A DNA stretch of 64,000 bases, taken from Flavonifractor sp. An112 (GTDB taxonomy: Bacteria > Bacillota > Clostridia > Oscillospirales > Oscillospiraceae). Location: assembly GCF_002161085.1 (NCBI RefSeq), contig NZ_NFLU01000004.1:179984-243983 (forward strand), written 5' to 3'. The translations under genes were made by a program, and so were the position numbers. Below the pieces are notes generated by a model that was not told the origin of the DNA, made no database searches, and was given only the letters and a program-made list of their open reading frames with translations. Shown one piece after another: positions 15,623 to 23,620 of the stretch (its first letter is position 1; every line of letters begins with the position of its first letter).

Positions 15623-16009
15623 ATGGAGTTCAAGCTGTATCGCTGCGCGCACTGCGGCAATGTGATTTTTAAGGTTGTGGATAAGGGTGTGCCCGTCATG
15701 TGCTGTGGCCAGAAGATGGAAGAGATCACCCCCAATACCACCGACGCGGCTCAGGAGAAGCACGTCCCTGTGGTGGAGAAGACCGCTCATGGCAGCGGGA
15801 ACTCCGTGACCGTCAAGGTGGGCGGTGTGGAGCATCCCATGCTGCCGGAGCACTATATCTCCCTGATTGCTGTGGTGGACGGCGACACCGTGACCATGAA
15901 GTTCCCCAAGCCTGGCGACGCGCCCGAGCTGAAGACCTTCTGCCGGAGCGATAAGGTGGAGGCCTACGAGATCTGCAATCTCCACGGCTTCTGGAAGGGC
16001 GAAGGCTAA
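15623..16009 (+). CDS. Desulfoferrodoxin (superoxide reductase)
   Basis: Reduces superoxide to hydrogen peroxide without forming oxygen. The 128-residue protein has both iron sites: an N-terminal desulforedoxin-like centre (CAHCG and VMCCGQKM) and the catalytic Fe(His)4Cys centre, with ligands in EKHVPVV, VEHPMLPEHY and the final CNLHGFW. This is the two-iron form. It sits 73 bp after the PerR-like gene with an AAAGGATG site, and its peroxide product would be handled by the next gene, rubrerythrin. Confidence 0.94.
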   Translation: MEFKLYRCAHCGNVIFKVVDKGVPVMCCGQKMEEITPNTTDAAQEKHVPVVEKTAHGSGNSVTVKVGGVEHPMLPEHYISLIAVVDGDTVTMKFPKPGDAPELKTFCRSDKVEAYEICNLHGFWKGEG

Positions 16010-16061
16010 CATATTCGCTTTATAAGAGACAACCTGATTTTAGAAAGGAAGGTATGATTAT

Positions 16062-16595
16062 ATGGAACTGAAGGGTAGCAAGACCGAAGCCAATCTGTGG
16101 AAGGCATTTGCGGGAGAGAGCATGGCCCGCAACAAGTATACCTATTTTGCCAGCAAGGCCAAGAAGGAGGGCTACGAGCAGATCGCGGCCATCTTTGAGG
16201 AGACCGCCGGCAATGAGAAGGAGCACGCCAAGCTGTGGTTCAAGGAGCTGGGCGGCATCGGCGACACCATGGCCAACCTGAAGTCCGCCGCTGCTGGTGA
16301 GCATGAAGAGTGGACTGAGATGTATAAGGAGATGGCCGAGACCGCTCGCGAGGAGGGCTTTGAGAAGCTGGCCTTCCTGTTCGAGGGCGTCCTGAAGATC
16401 GAGAAGGAGCACGAGGAGCGCTACCTGACCCTCCTGAAGAACCTGGAAGAGGGCGTTGTGTTCAAGCGGGGCGACGAGTATATGTGGAAGTGCCGCAACT
16501 GCGGCCACATCCACTTCGGCAAAGAGGCCCCCCAGGTGTGCCCCGTGTGCGCGCATCCTCAGGCCTACTTCGAGATCCGCGCCGTCAATTATTGA
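16062..16595 (+). CDS. rbr: Rubrerythrin
   Basis: Non-haem di-iron peroxidase of anaerobes. The 177-residue protein has a four-helix ferritin-like domain with iron ligands in AGESMARNKYTYF, ETAGNEKEHAK and the later KIEKEHEERYL, then a C-terminal rubredoxin domain with CRNCGHIHFG and CPVCAHP. It receives electrons and reduces H2O2 to water, completing the pathway from desulfoferrodoxin. The last 71 bp (from 16526) are repeated exactly 234 bp downstream, so the gene's end has been duplicated while the frame stayed intact. Confidence 0.94.
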   Translation: MELKGSKTEANLWKAFAGESMARNKYTYFASKAKKEGYEQIAAIFEETAGNEKEHAKLWFKELGGIGDTMANLKSAAAGEHEEWTEMYKEMAETAREEGFEKLAFLFEGVLKIEKEHEERYLTLLKNLEEGVVFKRGDEYMWKCRNCGHIHFGKEAPQVCPVCAHPQAYFEIRAVNY

Positions 16596-16596
16596 T
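16526..16596. repeat. 71 bp direct repeat, copy 1 (end of rubrerythrin)
   Basis: Covers the codons for the last rubredoxin knuckle through the stop codon of rubrerythrin. By eye it is identical to 16760-16830. Confidence 0.93.
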
Positions 16597-16759
16597 GTGA
16601 CTCCGCGGGGGGCCTCTTTTGGGGCCCCATCGGAGATGGGGCGGCGCTTGCGCCGTACAAGCGTTTTTACCGCGTAAAAACCTTGAGCCCGGGTGGATTC
16701 ACTCCACCCGGGCTTTTTATAATCAATGGGGTCCCCGCCCGGCTTGAGCCGGGTGGGGT
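16597..16759. repeat. 163 bp block of five consecutive hairpins
   Basis: Between the two 71 bp repeats lie five near-adjacent palindromes: CCCCATC/GATGGGG (16625-16641), CGGCGC/GCGCCG (16642-16655), CAAG-GTTTTTAC/GTAAAAAC-CTTG (16658-16685, one bulge), AGCCCGGGTGGA/TCCACCCGGGCT (16686-16714) and CCCCGCCCGGC/GCCGGGTGGGG (16733-16758). No reading frame of interest is present. The block looks inserted, because the expected downstream terminator of rubrerythrin only appears after copy 2. Confidence 0.8.
16686..16719 (+). terminator. Terminator-like hairpin inside the inserted block
   Basis: A 12 bp stem AGCCCGGGTGGA/TCCACCCGGGCT with a 5-base loop, followed by TTTTAT. It would end rubrerythrin transcription before copy 2 of the repeat. 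Confidence 0.75.
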
Positions 16760-16830
16760 GGCCCCCCAGGTGTGCCCCGTGTGCGCGCATCCTCAGGCCT
16801 ACTTCGAGATCCGCGCCGTCAATTATTGAT
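16760..16830. repeat. 71 bp direct repeat, copy 2
   Basis: Identical to the rubrerythrin end at 16526-16596, but with no coding sequence in front of it. It reads as a non-translated remnant. Confidence 0.93.
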
Positions 16831-16844
16831 CGGTAAAAGGAAAT

Positions 16845-16881
16845 GCAGCCCGGAAGATTTTCTTCCGGGCTGCGTTTTTTT
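16845..16881 (+). terminator. Likely original rubrerythrin terminator
   Basis: GCAGCCCGGAAGA and TCTTCCGGGCTGC form a 13 bp stem with a short T loop, followed by GTTTTTTT. It stands 14 bp after copy 2 of the duplicated gene end, the place a terminator would have had before the duplication. Confidence 0.85.
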
Positions 16882-16942
16882 ACTTAGATATACAGGCCGA
16901 TGAGGGCATCGGTTCGTCCAGTGGGGGAGGAGTATTGGCAGG

Positions 16943-17437
16943 TCAGGGGCGCAGTCGGGCCATCATGTATTCGTCGGCATATTTGCCGTTCCGCACGGTG
17001 GTCATGCGCTTGAGCCCTTCCTTCTCAAAGCCCAGCTTCTCATACAGGTGGATGGCCCGCTCATTATCGGCAAATACAGTGAGCTCCACCCGTACCAGCA
17101 TGAGCCAGTTGTCCGCCAGGTCCAGCAGCGTCTTTAAAAGGGCGGAACCAACCCCCATATTCTGATAGTCCGCATGAACGAACAGCCCCACGCTGCCCAC
17201 ATGGCGCATCCGGGGATTGCGCTCCAAGTGGAGACCCGCCGCGCCGATGACGGTGCCGTCCTCCAGCACTGCTACAAAGTGGTGGTCGTTGGGGCCCAGA
17301 CCGGCCACAAAGGCATCGCTGTCGGCGGTGCGGCAGGAGGGGAGCCCCAAGGTGGTCTCAAAGACCCCGGGCATCCGGCGCAGGGCCGCGGTACCGGCGG
17401 CATCCCGGGGTTCGGTGGGACGAATGGTGTAGTTCAT
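16943..17437 (-). CDS. GNAT family N-acetyltransferase
   Basis: A 164-residue acetyl-CoA-dependent transferase. It starts MNYTIRPTEPRDAAG, and the cofactor loop is ADYQNMGVGSALLKTLLDLA (Q-x-x-G-x-G/S). The C-terminal RAIHLYEKLGFEKEG motif is diagnostic. I choose the ATG at 17437 because GGGAGG lies 7 bp upstream; an upstream in-frame extension lacks a ribosome site. Closest in style to L-amino-acid/RimI-like acetyltransferases; substrate unknown. Confidence 0.85.
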   Translation of the reverse strand: MNYTIRPTEPRDAAGTAALRRMPGVFETTLGLPSCRTADSDAFVAGLGPNDHHFVAVLEDGTVIGAAGLHLERNPRMRHVGSVGLFVHADYQNMGVGSALLKTLLDLADNWLMLVRVELTVFADNERAIHLYEKLGFEKEGLKRMTTVRNGKYADEYMMARLRP

Positions 17438-17485
17438 AATAATGCCTCCCAAACAGATTTGGATCATATTAGCATATCCGACCAT

Positions 17486-17522
17486 AAAAAGCAACCGCCC
17501 GGGCTATGTGCCCAGGCGGTTT
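17486..17522 (-). terminator. Terminator of the degV gene
   Basis: On the minus strand AACCGCCTGGGC and GCCCGGGCGGTT pair around ACATA, then GCTTTTTA follows. It separates degV from the acetyltransferase gene. Confidence 0.8.
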
Positions 17523-17535
17523 GCGGTACGTTGGC

Positions 17536-18372
17536 TTAGTAGGCGGCAATTACACCGCCGTCGTTGGCGTACACCGTGGAGATGCCGCCGGTCTCGCTGA
17601 TGAGGATCTCAGAGAATTTGCACTGCTTCTGCACCAGTTCTTTTAGATGGAAGGCCCGGTCCAGGCAGTTGCAGTGGACAATGCACAGTCGTCGGCCGGC
17701 GTGATTGGGGTCGGCCGCCATCATGGCTGCCATTTTGCTCAGGGCCTGCTTAATAGACAGAGCCTGACCTTTTTTACAGATCTCACCCTGGGGGGTGGAG
17801 CCCATCAGCAGCTTGATGTGCAGGGTGCTGGTCACCAGAGCCTGGGTGCGGGTGAGTCGCCCGTTTTTCCGCAGATTGTCCAGAGTCTCCAGTACGAAGA
17901 GGGTATTCATCTCCTCGATATACTGGGAGGCCTTGCTCACCACGGTGGTAAAATCCAGTCCGGCCTCAGCCAGCTCCTGGAGCTTCAAGGCCACCAGTAC
18001 CTCACCGGCAGAGGCAGAGCAGGAATTGAAGATGTGAATATTGGCCCCAGGGTGATCCTCCAGCCACAGATTGCGGGCCTGAGCCGCAGCATTGTGGGAG
18101 CCGGACAGCAGGGCGGACAGGGTGACTACATAGATATCGTCAGCGCCGCAGTCAAAGGCGTCCATATACTGAATAGGGGAGGGGCAGGCGGACTGGGGAG
18201 CAGTGGGACAATCCCGCATCATTTGCAGCAGGGCTTTCTGATCGAAGGATTCGTCATCCACAACGGTCTCATCCCCCACGCGGATGGTGAGGGGGACCTT
18301 GATAAAACAGTCCTCCCGCAGCTCAGCAGGGGTAAGGTCGCAGCAGCTATCAACAATGATCTTAAAACTCAT
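17536..18372 (-). CDS. DegV family fatty-acid-binding protein
   Basis: A 278-residue member of the DegV family, which binds fatty acids and in Gram-positive bacteria hands them to a fatty acid kinase. The N-terminal DSCCDLTP block, the substrate loop TSACPSP-like (here APQSACPSPIQYM) and the central SALLSGSHNAA are the family landmarks, with LETLDNLRKNGRL in the second domain. No fakA kinase gene is in view. The strain likely has further copies, as is usual in Clostridia. Confidence 0.88.
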   Translation of the reverse strand: MSFKIIVDSCCDLTPAELREDCFIKVPLTIRVGDETVVDDESFDQKALLQMMRDCPTAPQSACPSPIQYMDAFDCGADDIYVVTLSALLSGSHNAAAQARNLWLEDHPGANIHIFNSCSASAGEVLVALKLQELAEAGLDFTTVVSKASQYIEEMNTLFVLETLDNLRKNGRLTRTQALVTSTLHIKLLMGSTPQGEICKKGQALSIKQALSKMAAMMAADPNHAGRRLCIVHCNCLDRAFHLKELVQKQCKFSEILISETGGISTVYANDGGVIAAY

Positions 18373-18498
18373 AACAAAAACCCTCGAATATAATTATCAA
18401 AATGATATTTGCCATTGCCGCTATTGTATCACCATCAGCGGGAAAAGTAAAGGGAGAAAGTGTGAATATTCTGGAACGGGCAAAAGGATGGGGCAGAT

Positions 18499-19857
18499 TT
18501 ACCAGGTAAAGCGGTCGGGGGCGCCTACCAGAATACGGGCTCCGCAGGGGGGCACGGGCAGCCAGGTGCGTCCGCCGTCGTTGTTGAAGACCTGGTTTTC
18601 ATTGAGCACATCCTGGAGCACCGGCTCCTGGTGGGGGAACTCCACATGGACCTCCTGGGGTTCCAGGTTGAGGACCACATAGACACGCTGGCTGTCGGTA
18701 GCCCGGCGGAACACCAGCTGCTGGTTCTTGATGACCACATTTTCGTACTGACCCTCCTGAAGGGCGGGGAAAGCGGCCCGGATGGCGGCCAGCTTAGCCA
18801 GGTGGGCGCACAGACTCTGGTCCAGGGCCATCATCTCCTTCAGGTCCAGACAGGGGCGCAGGGGGGCATCAGAATGCTTGGTGCGCTCCCCCTTGATGGC
18901 CCACTCACTGCCGTAGTAGAGGGAAGGTACGCCGGGCATGGTGTACAGCAGGGTGTACAGGTTGCTGATGTGGGCCGGGTCCTTCAGCTTGGAGGCCAGC
19001 CGGTCCACGTCGTGGTTATCGGCGAAGTTGTACAGGGTAATGTTGCGGTAGATGCCGCCGGGGCCGCACTGACGATGGAGAGAGTGGGCGATTTCAAAGT
19101 AGTTCTTGTCGTTGTGGGAGGACCACAGGCCCTTCCAGCACTCGTAGTTGGTGACGCTATCCAGCATCTCCGGGTTGGCCCACCGGGCGTAGTCACCGTG
19201 GATGATCTCGCCCATGAGCCAGAAATCCGGGTCTTTGCCCTTGACGAAGCCCTTGAGGGTGCGAAAGAAGTCAAAGTCCACGCAGTCGGCGGCGTCCAGC
19301 CGCAGACCGTCAATGTGGAATTTGTCCATCCACATCCCCACCGCGTCCAGCAGGTGGCGCACCACGTCGGGGTTGCGGAGATTGAGTTTTACCAGCTCAT
19401 AGTGGCCCTGCCAGGCGGTGTACCAGAAGGGGTCGCCCATAGGGGAGGGGCCGCCGAAGTTCAGGTCGTGGAACCAGCCGCAGTAGGGAGAGTCCTGGCC
19501 ATGCTCCTGCACATCCCGGAAGGCCCAGAAGCCCCGGCCTACGTGGTTGAACACCCCGTCCAGCACCACACGGATGCCGTTGGCGTGAAGCTCATCACAC
19601 AGGGCGGCGAAGGAATCGTTGTCTCCCAGGCGGCAGTCGATCTGGAAGTAGTCGGTGGTGTCGTAGCCGTGCTTCACCGACTGGAACACCGGACCCAGGT
19701 AGAGGGCATTGACACCCAGTTCCTTCAGGTGGGGGATCCAGTCTTTCAGCTTGTCCAGCCGGGGCACCGGGGCGCCGCCGGGGTTGTACTCCGGTGCACC
19801 GCAGAAACCAAGGGGGTAGATGTGGTAGAACACGGACTGATTGACCCAATGACTCAT
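18499..19857 (-). CDS. Alpha-amylase family glycoside hydrolase (GH13)
   Basis: A 452-residue cytoplasmic glycosidase with no signal peptide. The GH13 regions are in order: VVLDGVFNHVGRGF (region I), GLRLDAADC with the nucleophile Asp (II), WLMGEIIHGDY with the acid/base Glu (III) and FADNHDVDRLASK (IV). The context GYDTTDYFQIDCRLG and the short length suggest a cyclomaltodextrinase/neopullulanase-like or maltodextrin-acting enzyme without the extra N-domain. The ATG at 19857 follows GGAGGAG. It lies 21 bp after trmD and may be read from the same transcript. Confidence 0.88.
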   Translation of the reverse strand: MSHWVNQSVFYHIYPLGFCGAPEYNPGGAPVPRLDKLKDWIPHLKELGVNALYLGPVFQSVKHGYDTTDYFQIDCRLGDNDSFAALCDELHANGIRVVLDGVFNHVGRGFWAFRDVQEHGQDSPYCGWFHDLNFGGPSPMGDPFWYTAWQGHYELVKLNLRNPDVVRHLLDAVGMWMDKFHIDGLRLDAADCVDFDFFRTLKGFVKGKDPDFWLMGEIIHGDYARWANPEMLDSVTNYECWKGLWSSHNDKNYFEIAHSLHRQCGPGGIYRNITLYNFADNHDVDRLASKLKDPAHISNLYTLLYTMPGVPSLYYGSEWAIKGERTKHSDAPLRPCLDLKEMMALDQSLCAHLAKLAAIRAAFPALQEGQYENVVIKNQQLVFRRATDSQRVYVVLNLEPQEVHVEFPHQEPVLQDVLNENQVFNNDGGRTWLPVPPCGARILVGAPDRFTW

Positions 19858-19878
19858 ATTTGACTCCTCCAGTCTCAA

Positions 19879-20628
19879 TTAAGATTGTGTTTCTTCTTCC
19901 TCCAGCTCACGCAGCAGCTTCTGGTCCTCCTTGGAGGACAGATCCAGCTTCTCATACAGGTCGGGCCGCCGCTGGCGGGTGCGGAGGATGGATTGCTTCC
20001 GCCGCCACTGGGCGATTTTCTTGTGGTCGCCGGAGCGGAGAATAGGGGGGACCTTCCGGCCGTGCCACTCCTCGGGCCGGGAGTACTGAGGATATTCCAG
20101 CATCCCGTTCCAGTGGCTCTCATTTTCAAAGCACTCAGGATCGGCCAAGACGCCGGGCACCAGCCGGGCCACCGCGTCGGCCACCACCATGGCGGCCAGC
20201 TCGCCGCCGGTGAGCACGAAATCCCCGATGGAGATCTCCTCGTCCACGCACTCCTCAATAAAGCGCTGGTCGATGCCCTCGTAGTGGCCGCATACCAGGA
20301 TCAGGTGGTCGTAGTCATCCCGGAGGCGGCGGGCATCGGACTCGGTAAAGGTCTTGCCGGCGGGGGACATATAGATGGTGTGACCCGGGCCGTAAGTGTC
20401 CACGATGTGCTTCCAGCACTGGTAGAGGGGATCGGCCTGCATCACCGCCCCCCGGCCGCCGCCGTAGGGGTAGTCGTCCACCTGCTTCTGCTTGTTGAGG
20501 GTGTAATCCCGGATCTGGTGGGCTTCAATGCGGATGATGTCCCGCTCCTGGGCCCGGCCCAGGATGGACTCATTCATCATGTCGCCCACAGTCAGATCGA
20601 AGAGGGTCATGATATCAATGCTATACAT
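19879..20628 (-). CDS. trmD: tRNA (guanine-N1-)-methyltransferase
   Basis: Methylates G37 of tRNAs to prevent frameshifting. The 249-residue protein shows the SPOUT knot region: YPYGGGRGAVMQADPLY, ILVCGHYEGIDQRF and ISIGDFVLTGGELAAM. The start at 20628 (MYSIDIMTLFDL) overlaps the rimM end by 8 bp, a conserved arrangement. Confidence 0.94.
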   Translation of the reverse strand: MYSIDIMTLFDLTVGDMMNESILGRAQERDIIRIEAHQIRDYTLNKQKQVDDYPYGGGRGAVMQADPLYQCWKHIVDTYGPGHTIYMSPAGKTFTESDARRLRDDYDHLILVCGHYEGIDQRFIEECVDEEISIGDFVLTGGELAAMVVADAVARLVPGVLADPECFENESHWNGMLEYPQYSRPEEWHGRKVPPILRSGDHKKIAQWRRKQSILRTRQRRPDLYEKLDLSSKEDQKLLRELEEEETQS

Positions 20629-21121
20629 CGGTACGCATCCCCTCGATGAGGCGGACCTTGATATAGCCGCCCTCCACGTTGGTCTCCGCCAGGAACTCAT
20701 CCACCGCGGGGATCATATACTCGTGCTCCCCTTTGACCACATAGACCTCGTGGGCAGGGGGGGTGAGCACATCGGCCACCACGCCGATCTTCTCGCCGGT
20801 AGCGGCGTCGATGACCTCCAGCCCCATCAGGTCGGCGATAAAGTGGCGGCCGTCGGGCAGCTCCACGCCGGTGCGGTCAATGAACACCGTCCTGCCTTTC
20901 AGGGCCATGGCGGCGTTCACGTCGTTGACCCCCTCCAGGAAGGCCAGCACATTGCCCTTGTGGATGCGGGCGGAGCGGATCTTCACCGGCTTGCCGTCCA
21001 CATACAATACATCAAACTGGCAGAGAAATTCCGGAGAATCGCACCAGGGGACGATCTTGACCTCGCCCTGGATGCCGTGGGTGTTGACGATCTGACCTGC
21101 TTCTAAAAATTGATTTTTCAT
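20621..21121 (-). CDS. rimM: Ribosome maturation factor RimM
   Basis: Assists 30S head assembly by binding S19. The 166-residue protein has the N-terminal barrel (AGQIVNTHGIQGEVKIVPWC), then the PRC-barrel half (DLMGLEVIDAATGEKIGVV and the end DEFLAETNVEGGYIKVRL). The ATG at 21121 is 6 bp after GGGGTG; the GTG nine bases upstream overlaps that site. A terminator hairpin separates it from khpA upstream, so rimM-trmD may have its own promoter. Confidence 0.92.
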   Translation of the reverse strand: MKNQFLEAGQIVNTHGIQGEVKIVPWCDSPEFLCQFDVLYVDGKPVKIRSARIHKGNVLAFLEGVNDVNAAMALKGRTVFIDRTGVELPDGRHFIADLMGLEVIDAATGEKIGVVADVLTPPAHEVYVVKGEHEYMIPAVDEFLAETNVEGGYIKVRLIEGMRTDV

Positions 21122-21154
21122 CGGTATCACCCCGAATCGTACAAAATCTGCAAG

Positions 21155-21201
21155 ATATGAAAAAGCCGACCGACCACAGGGTCGGTCGGCTTTTTCATAT
21201 C
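21155..21201 (-). terminator. Terminator between khpA and rimM
   Basis: A long, nearly symmetrical hairpin: AAAAAGCCGACCGAC and GTCGGTCGGCTTTTT around a small loop, with further ATATG/CATAT pairing. It could act in either direction. Confidence 0.85.
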
Positions 21202-21220
21202 CGGGGGGAGGCCCCCGGAG

Positions 21221-21451
21221 TTAGTCGACGATATCGACGGAAACCTTGGTGCCCTGGCGCTGGGCCACGGAGCGCATCAGCGTGCGGATCTCCTTGGCGA
21301 TGCGGCCCTGGCGGCCGATCACCTTGCCCATATCCTCGGGGGCCACCCGAAGCTCCAGGACGGTCTCGCTCTCACCTGCGTGCTCGGTGACCTCCACGGC
21401 GTCGGGGTGGTCCACCAGATTGCGGGCGATATAGGTGAGCAGTTCCTTCAT
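21221..21451 (-). CDS. khpA: KH-domain RNA-binding protein KhpA
   Basis: A 76-residue single-KH protein (YlqC family). The KH GxxG loop is visible in KVIGRQGRIAKEIRTLM. In Gram-positive bacteria KhpA works with KhpB/Jag on RNA and cell-size control. It lies between rpsP and rimM, its standard neighbourhood. Confidence 0.9.
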   Translation of the reverse strand: MKELLTYIARNLVDHPDAVEVTEHAGESETVLELRVAPEDMGKVIGRQGRIAKEIRTLMRSVAQRQGTKVSVDIVD

Positions 21452-21469
21452 GCCAGCCGTGCCCTCCTA

Positions 21470-21709
21470 TCAGATGGCGCCAGCTTTTTTCAGCAGAGCC
21501 TTCACGGTCTCAGTGGGCTGAGCGCCGGTCTTGATCCAAGCCTGGGCGCGCTCGGCGTCCACCTTGATCTCGGCGGGCTGGGTCAGAGGATTGTAAGTGC
21601 CGATCTCCTCGATGAAACGGCCGTCACGGGGATAGCGGGAGTCAGCCACCACGATGCGGTAGAAGGGAGCCTTCTTGGCGCCCATACGACGCAGTCTGAT
21701 CTTAACCAT
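21470..21709 (-). CDS. rpsP: 30S ribosomal protein S16
   Basis: A 79-residue primary ribosomal protein with the canonical beginning [20 protein letters not shown], the conserved [19 protein letters not shown], and the helix KAQAWI-like end. It sits between ffh and khpA, as in most Firmicutes. Confidence 0.95.
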   Translation of the reverse strand: MVKIRLRRMGAKKAPFYRIVVADSRYPRDGRFIEEIGTYNPLTQPAEIKVDAERAQAWIKTGAQPTETVKALLKKAGAI

Positions 21710-21777
21710 TGTATCTTCACCTCCATGTAATCGTAAAGCATATCTATGGAAACGCGACGTGGCGCGTTTACCACCGT

Positions 21778-23136
21778 TTAGAAGGGCAGACCAGGCATTT
21801 TGCCCAGCTTACCCAGTTTCCCCAGCTTGCCAAGACGCTTCATCTGCTTGCCGGAGAACTGTTTGCTCATCTGCTGCATCATGTCGAACTGCTTGAGCAG
21901 ACGGTTGATGTCCACCACCTGGGTACCGGAGCCGGCGGCGATGCGCTTTTTCCGGCTGTTGTTCAGCAGGGAGGGGTCCTCCCGCTCGGCAGGGGTCATG
22001 GACAGGATAATGGCTTCGGTGCGGGCCAGGGACTTCTCGTCCACGTTAGCACCTTCCAGAGCCTTGGCGTTGACGCCGGGGAGCATCCCTGCAATGTCGG
22101 ACAGGGAACCCATGCTCTTGATCTGCACCAGCTGATCGTAGAAGTCCGAGAGGGTGAAGCGGTTTTTCCGCAGCTTCTGTTCCAGCTCAGCGGCCTTCTT
22201 GGCGTCAAAGGTCTGCTGGGCTTTCTCGATGAGGGAGAGCACGTCGCCCATGCCCAGGATACGGGAGGCCATCCGGTCGGGGTAGAAGATGTCCACCTGG
22301 TCCAGCTTCTCACCCTGGCCCACGAACTTGATGGGCTTGCCGGTGACCGCTTTGATGGAGAGGGCTGCGCCGCCCCGGGCGTCGCCGTCCAGCTTGGTGA
22401 GCATGACGCCAGTGATATCCAGAGCCTCGTCAAAGGCCTTGGCGGCGTTTACCGCGTCCTGACCGATCATGGCGTCCACGATGAGCAAGATCTCGGTGGG
22501 GTCAATGGCCGCCTTCATGTCCTTGAGCTGTTCCATCAGCTCCTCGTCCACGTGGAGACGACCGGCGGTGTCGATGAATACGATGTCGTTGCCGTGCTTC
22601 TTGGCGTGCTCAATGCCCGCCTTGGCGATGTCGATGGGGTCGATCTGACCCATCTGGAACACAGGCACGTCTACCTGGGAGCCCACAACCTCCAGCTGAG
22701 TGATGGCGGCGGGGCGGAAGGTGTCGCAGGCCACCAGAAGGGGCCGCTTGCCCTGCTTTTTCAGAAAGCCCGCCAGCTTGGCGCCGTTGGTAGTCTTGCC
22801 GGCGCCGTTGAGGCCGCACAGCATCACAACCGTGGGGGGCTTGGGAGAGATGGTCAGCTTGGTGCTTTCGCCGCCCATCAGATTGGTCAGCTCTTCGTTG
22901 ACGATCTTGACGATCATTTGAGCGGGAGTCAGGCTCTCCAGTACGTCGGAGCCCACGGCCCGCTCGGTGACAGAGGCCACAAACTGCTTGACCACCTTGA
23001 AGTTTACGTCGGCCTCCAGCAGGGCCATCCGGATCTCCTTCATGGCCTCCTTTACGTCGGCCTCGGTGAGACGGCCCTTGCCCCGCAGCCGCTTAAAGGC
23101 GGCGGACAGCTTTTCGGTCAGTCCTTCAAATGCCAT
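21778..23136 (-). CDS. ffh: Signal recognition particle protein Ffh
   Basis: GTPase that delivers nascent membrane proteins to FtsY. The 452-residue protein has the N domain, the G domain with [38 protein letters not shown] and [10 protein letters not shown], and the methionine-rich M domain (MMQQMSKQF) that binds 4.5S RNA and signal peptides. The tail has an unusual short repeat of Leu-Gly-Lys before MPGLPF. It starts 4 bp after the ylxM stop. Confidence 0.95.
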   Translation of the reverse strand: MAFEGLTEKLSAAFKRLRGKGRLTEADVKEAMKEIRMALLEADVNFKVVKQFVASVTERAVGSDVLESLTPAQMIVKIVNEELTNLMGGESTKLTISPKPPTVVMLCGLNGAGKTTNGAKLAGFLKKQGKRPLLVACDTFRPAAITQLEVVGSQVDVPVFQMGQIDPIDIAKAGIEHAKKHGNDIVFIDTAGRLHVDEELMEQLKDMKAAIDPTEILLIVDAMIGQDAVNAAKAFDEALDITGVMLTKLDGDARGGAALSIKAVTGKPIKFVGQGEKLDQVDIFYPDRMASRILGMGDVLSLIEKAQQTFDAKKAAELEQKLRKNRFTLSDFYDQLVQIKSMGSLSDIAGMLPGVNAKALEGANVDEKSLARTEAIILSMTPAEREDPSLLNNSRKKRIAAGSGTQVVDINRLLKQFDMMQQMSKQFSGKQMKRLGKLGKLGKLGKMPGLPF

Positions 23137-23140
23137 GGGG

Positions 23141-23509
23141 TCACTCCTGTTTCAGCTGATCCAGAACACTGCGGATGCGGTTGCACTGGATCTCAACCTC
23201 GTCGTCCTGCCAGCGCTGGTCGTTGCGCTGGGCGATGGCGTTCACCGCCTCTTCTACCTCCAGGAACTGCTGCTGCATCTTGTGGAAGCGCTTGATGATG
23301 CCGGTTTTGTCCTCCAGCTCGGTGAGGATGGCCTCGGCCCGGACGATCACGTCCCGGACGCCCTGGCGGGTGATGCCGTAGTTCTCGGCGATCTCAGCCA
23401 GAGAGAGGTCCTCATTGTAGTAGAGGTCATAGAATTCCTTCTGTCGGTCGGTGAGCATATCTCCATAAAAATCATAGAGCAGAGCCATGCGGTAGGCCTG
23501 GTTCTTCAT
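23141..23509 (-). CDS. ylxM: SRP-associated HTH protein YlxM
   Basis: A 122-residue helix-turn-helix protein that stimulates SRP GTPase cycling in some Firmicutes. The sigma-70 region 4-like motif is DLSLAEIAENYGITRQGVRDVIVRAE, preceded by LLYDFYGDMLTDRQKEFYDL. A GAAGGAGGG site precedes the ATG. First gene of the ylxM-ffh-rpsP-khpA unit. Confidence 0.92.
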   Translation of the reverse strand: MKNQAYRMALLYDFYGDMLTDRQKEFYDLYYNEDLSLAEIAENYGITRQGVRDVIVRAEAILTELEDKTGIIKRFHKMQQQFLEVEEAVNAIAQRNDQRWQDDEVEIQCNRIRSVLDQLKQE

Positions 23510-23576
23510 GGTACACCCTCCTTCAGTAAGTCGTTCTGTAAAGGAAGTAAAGTTTCAAAGCTTTACAACAGAGGTG

Positions 23577-23605
23577 ATGATACACGATTTTCCTCCGTTT
23601 GTCAA
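23577..23605 (-). promoter_or_regulatory. Promoter of ylxM-ffh
   Basis: On the minus strand a perfect TTGACA (23605-23600), a 17 bp spacer and TATCAT (23582-23577), about 68 bp before ylxM. Confidence 0.82.
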
Positions 23606-23620
23606 GGGGGAAAGGGCGCT

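Noticed and set aside
16597..16759. Insertion sequence at the rubrerythrin duplication
   Set aside because: No transposase frame; 163 bp is far too short, and a 71 bp direct repeat is much longer than any normal target duplication.
18388..18410. Fur-box-like AT-rich dyad before degV (TATCA-AAA-TGATA)
   Set aside because: Only a 5 bp arm pair in an AT-rich promoter region; too weak to separate from a normal -10 region.
18631..19863. A 410-codon plus-strand frame over the GH13 gene
   Set aside because: Antisense to a gene with all four GH13 regions.
21709..23295. A 528-codon plus-strand frame over ffh
   Set aside because: Antisense to ffh, which has all SRP GTPase motifs.
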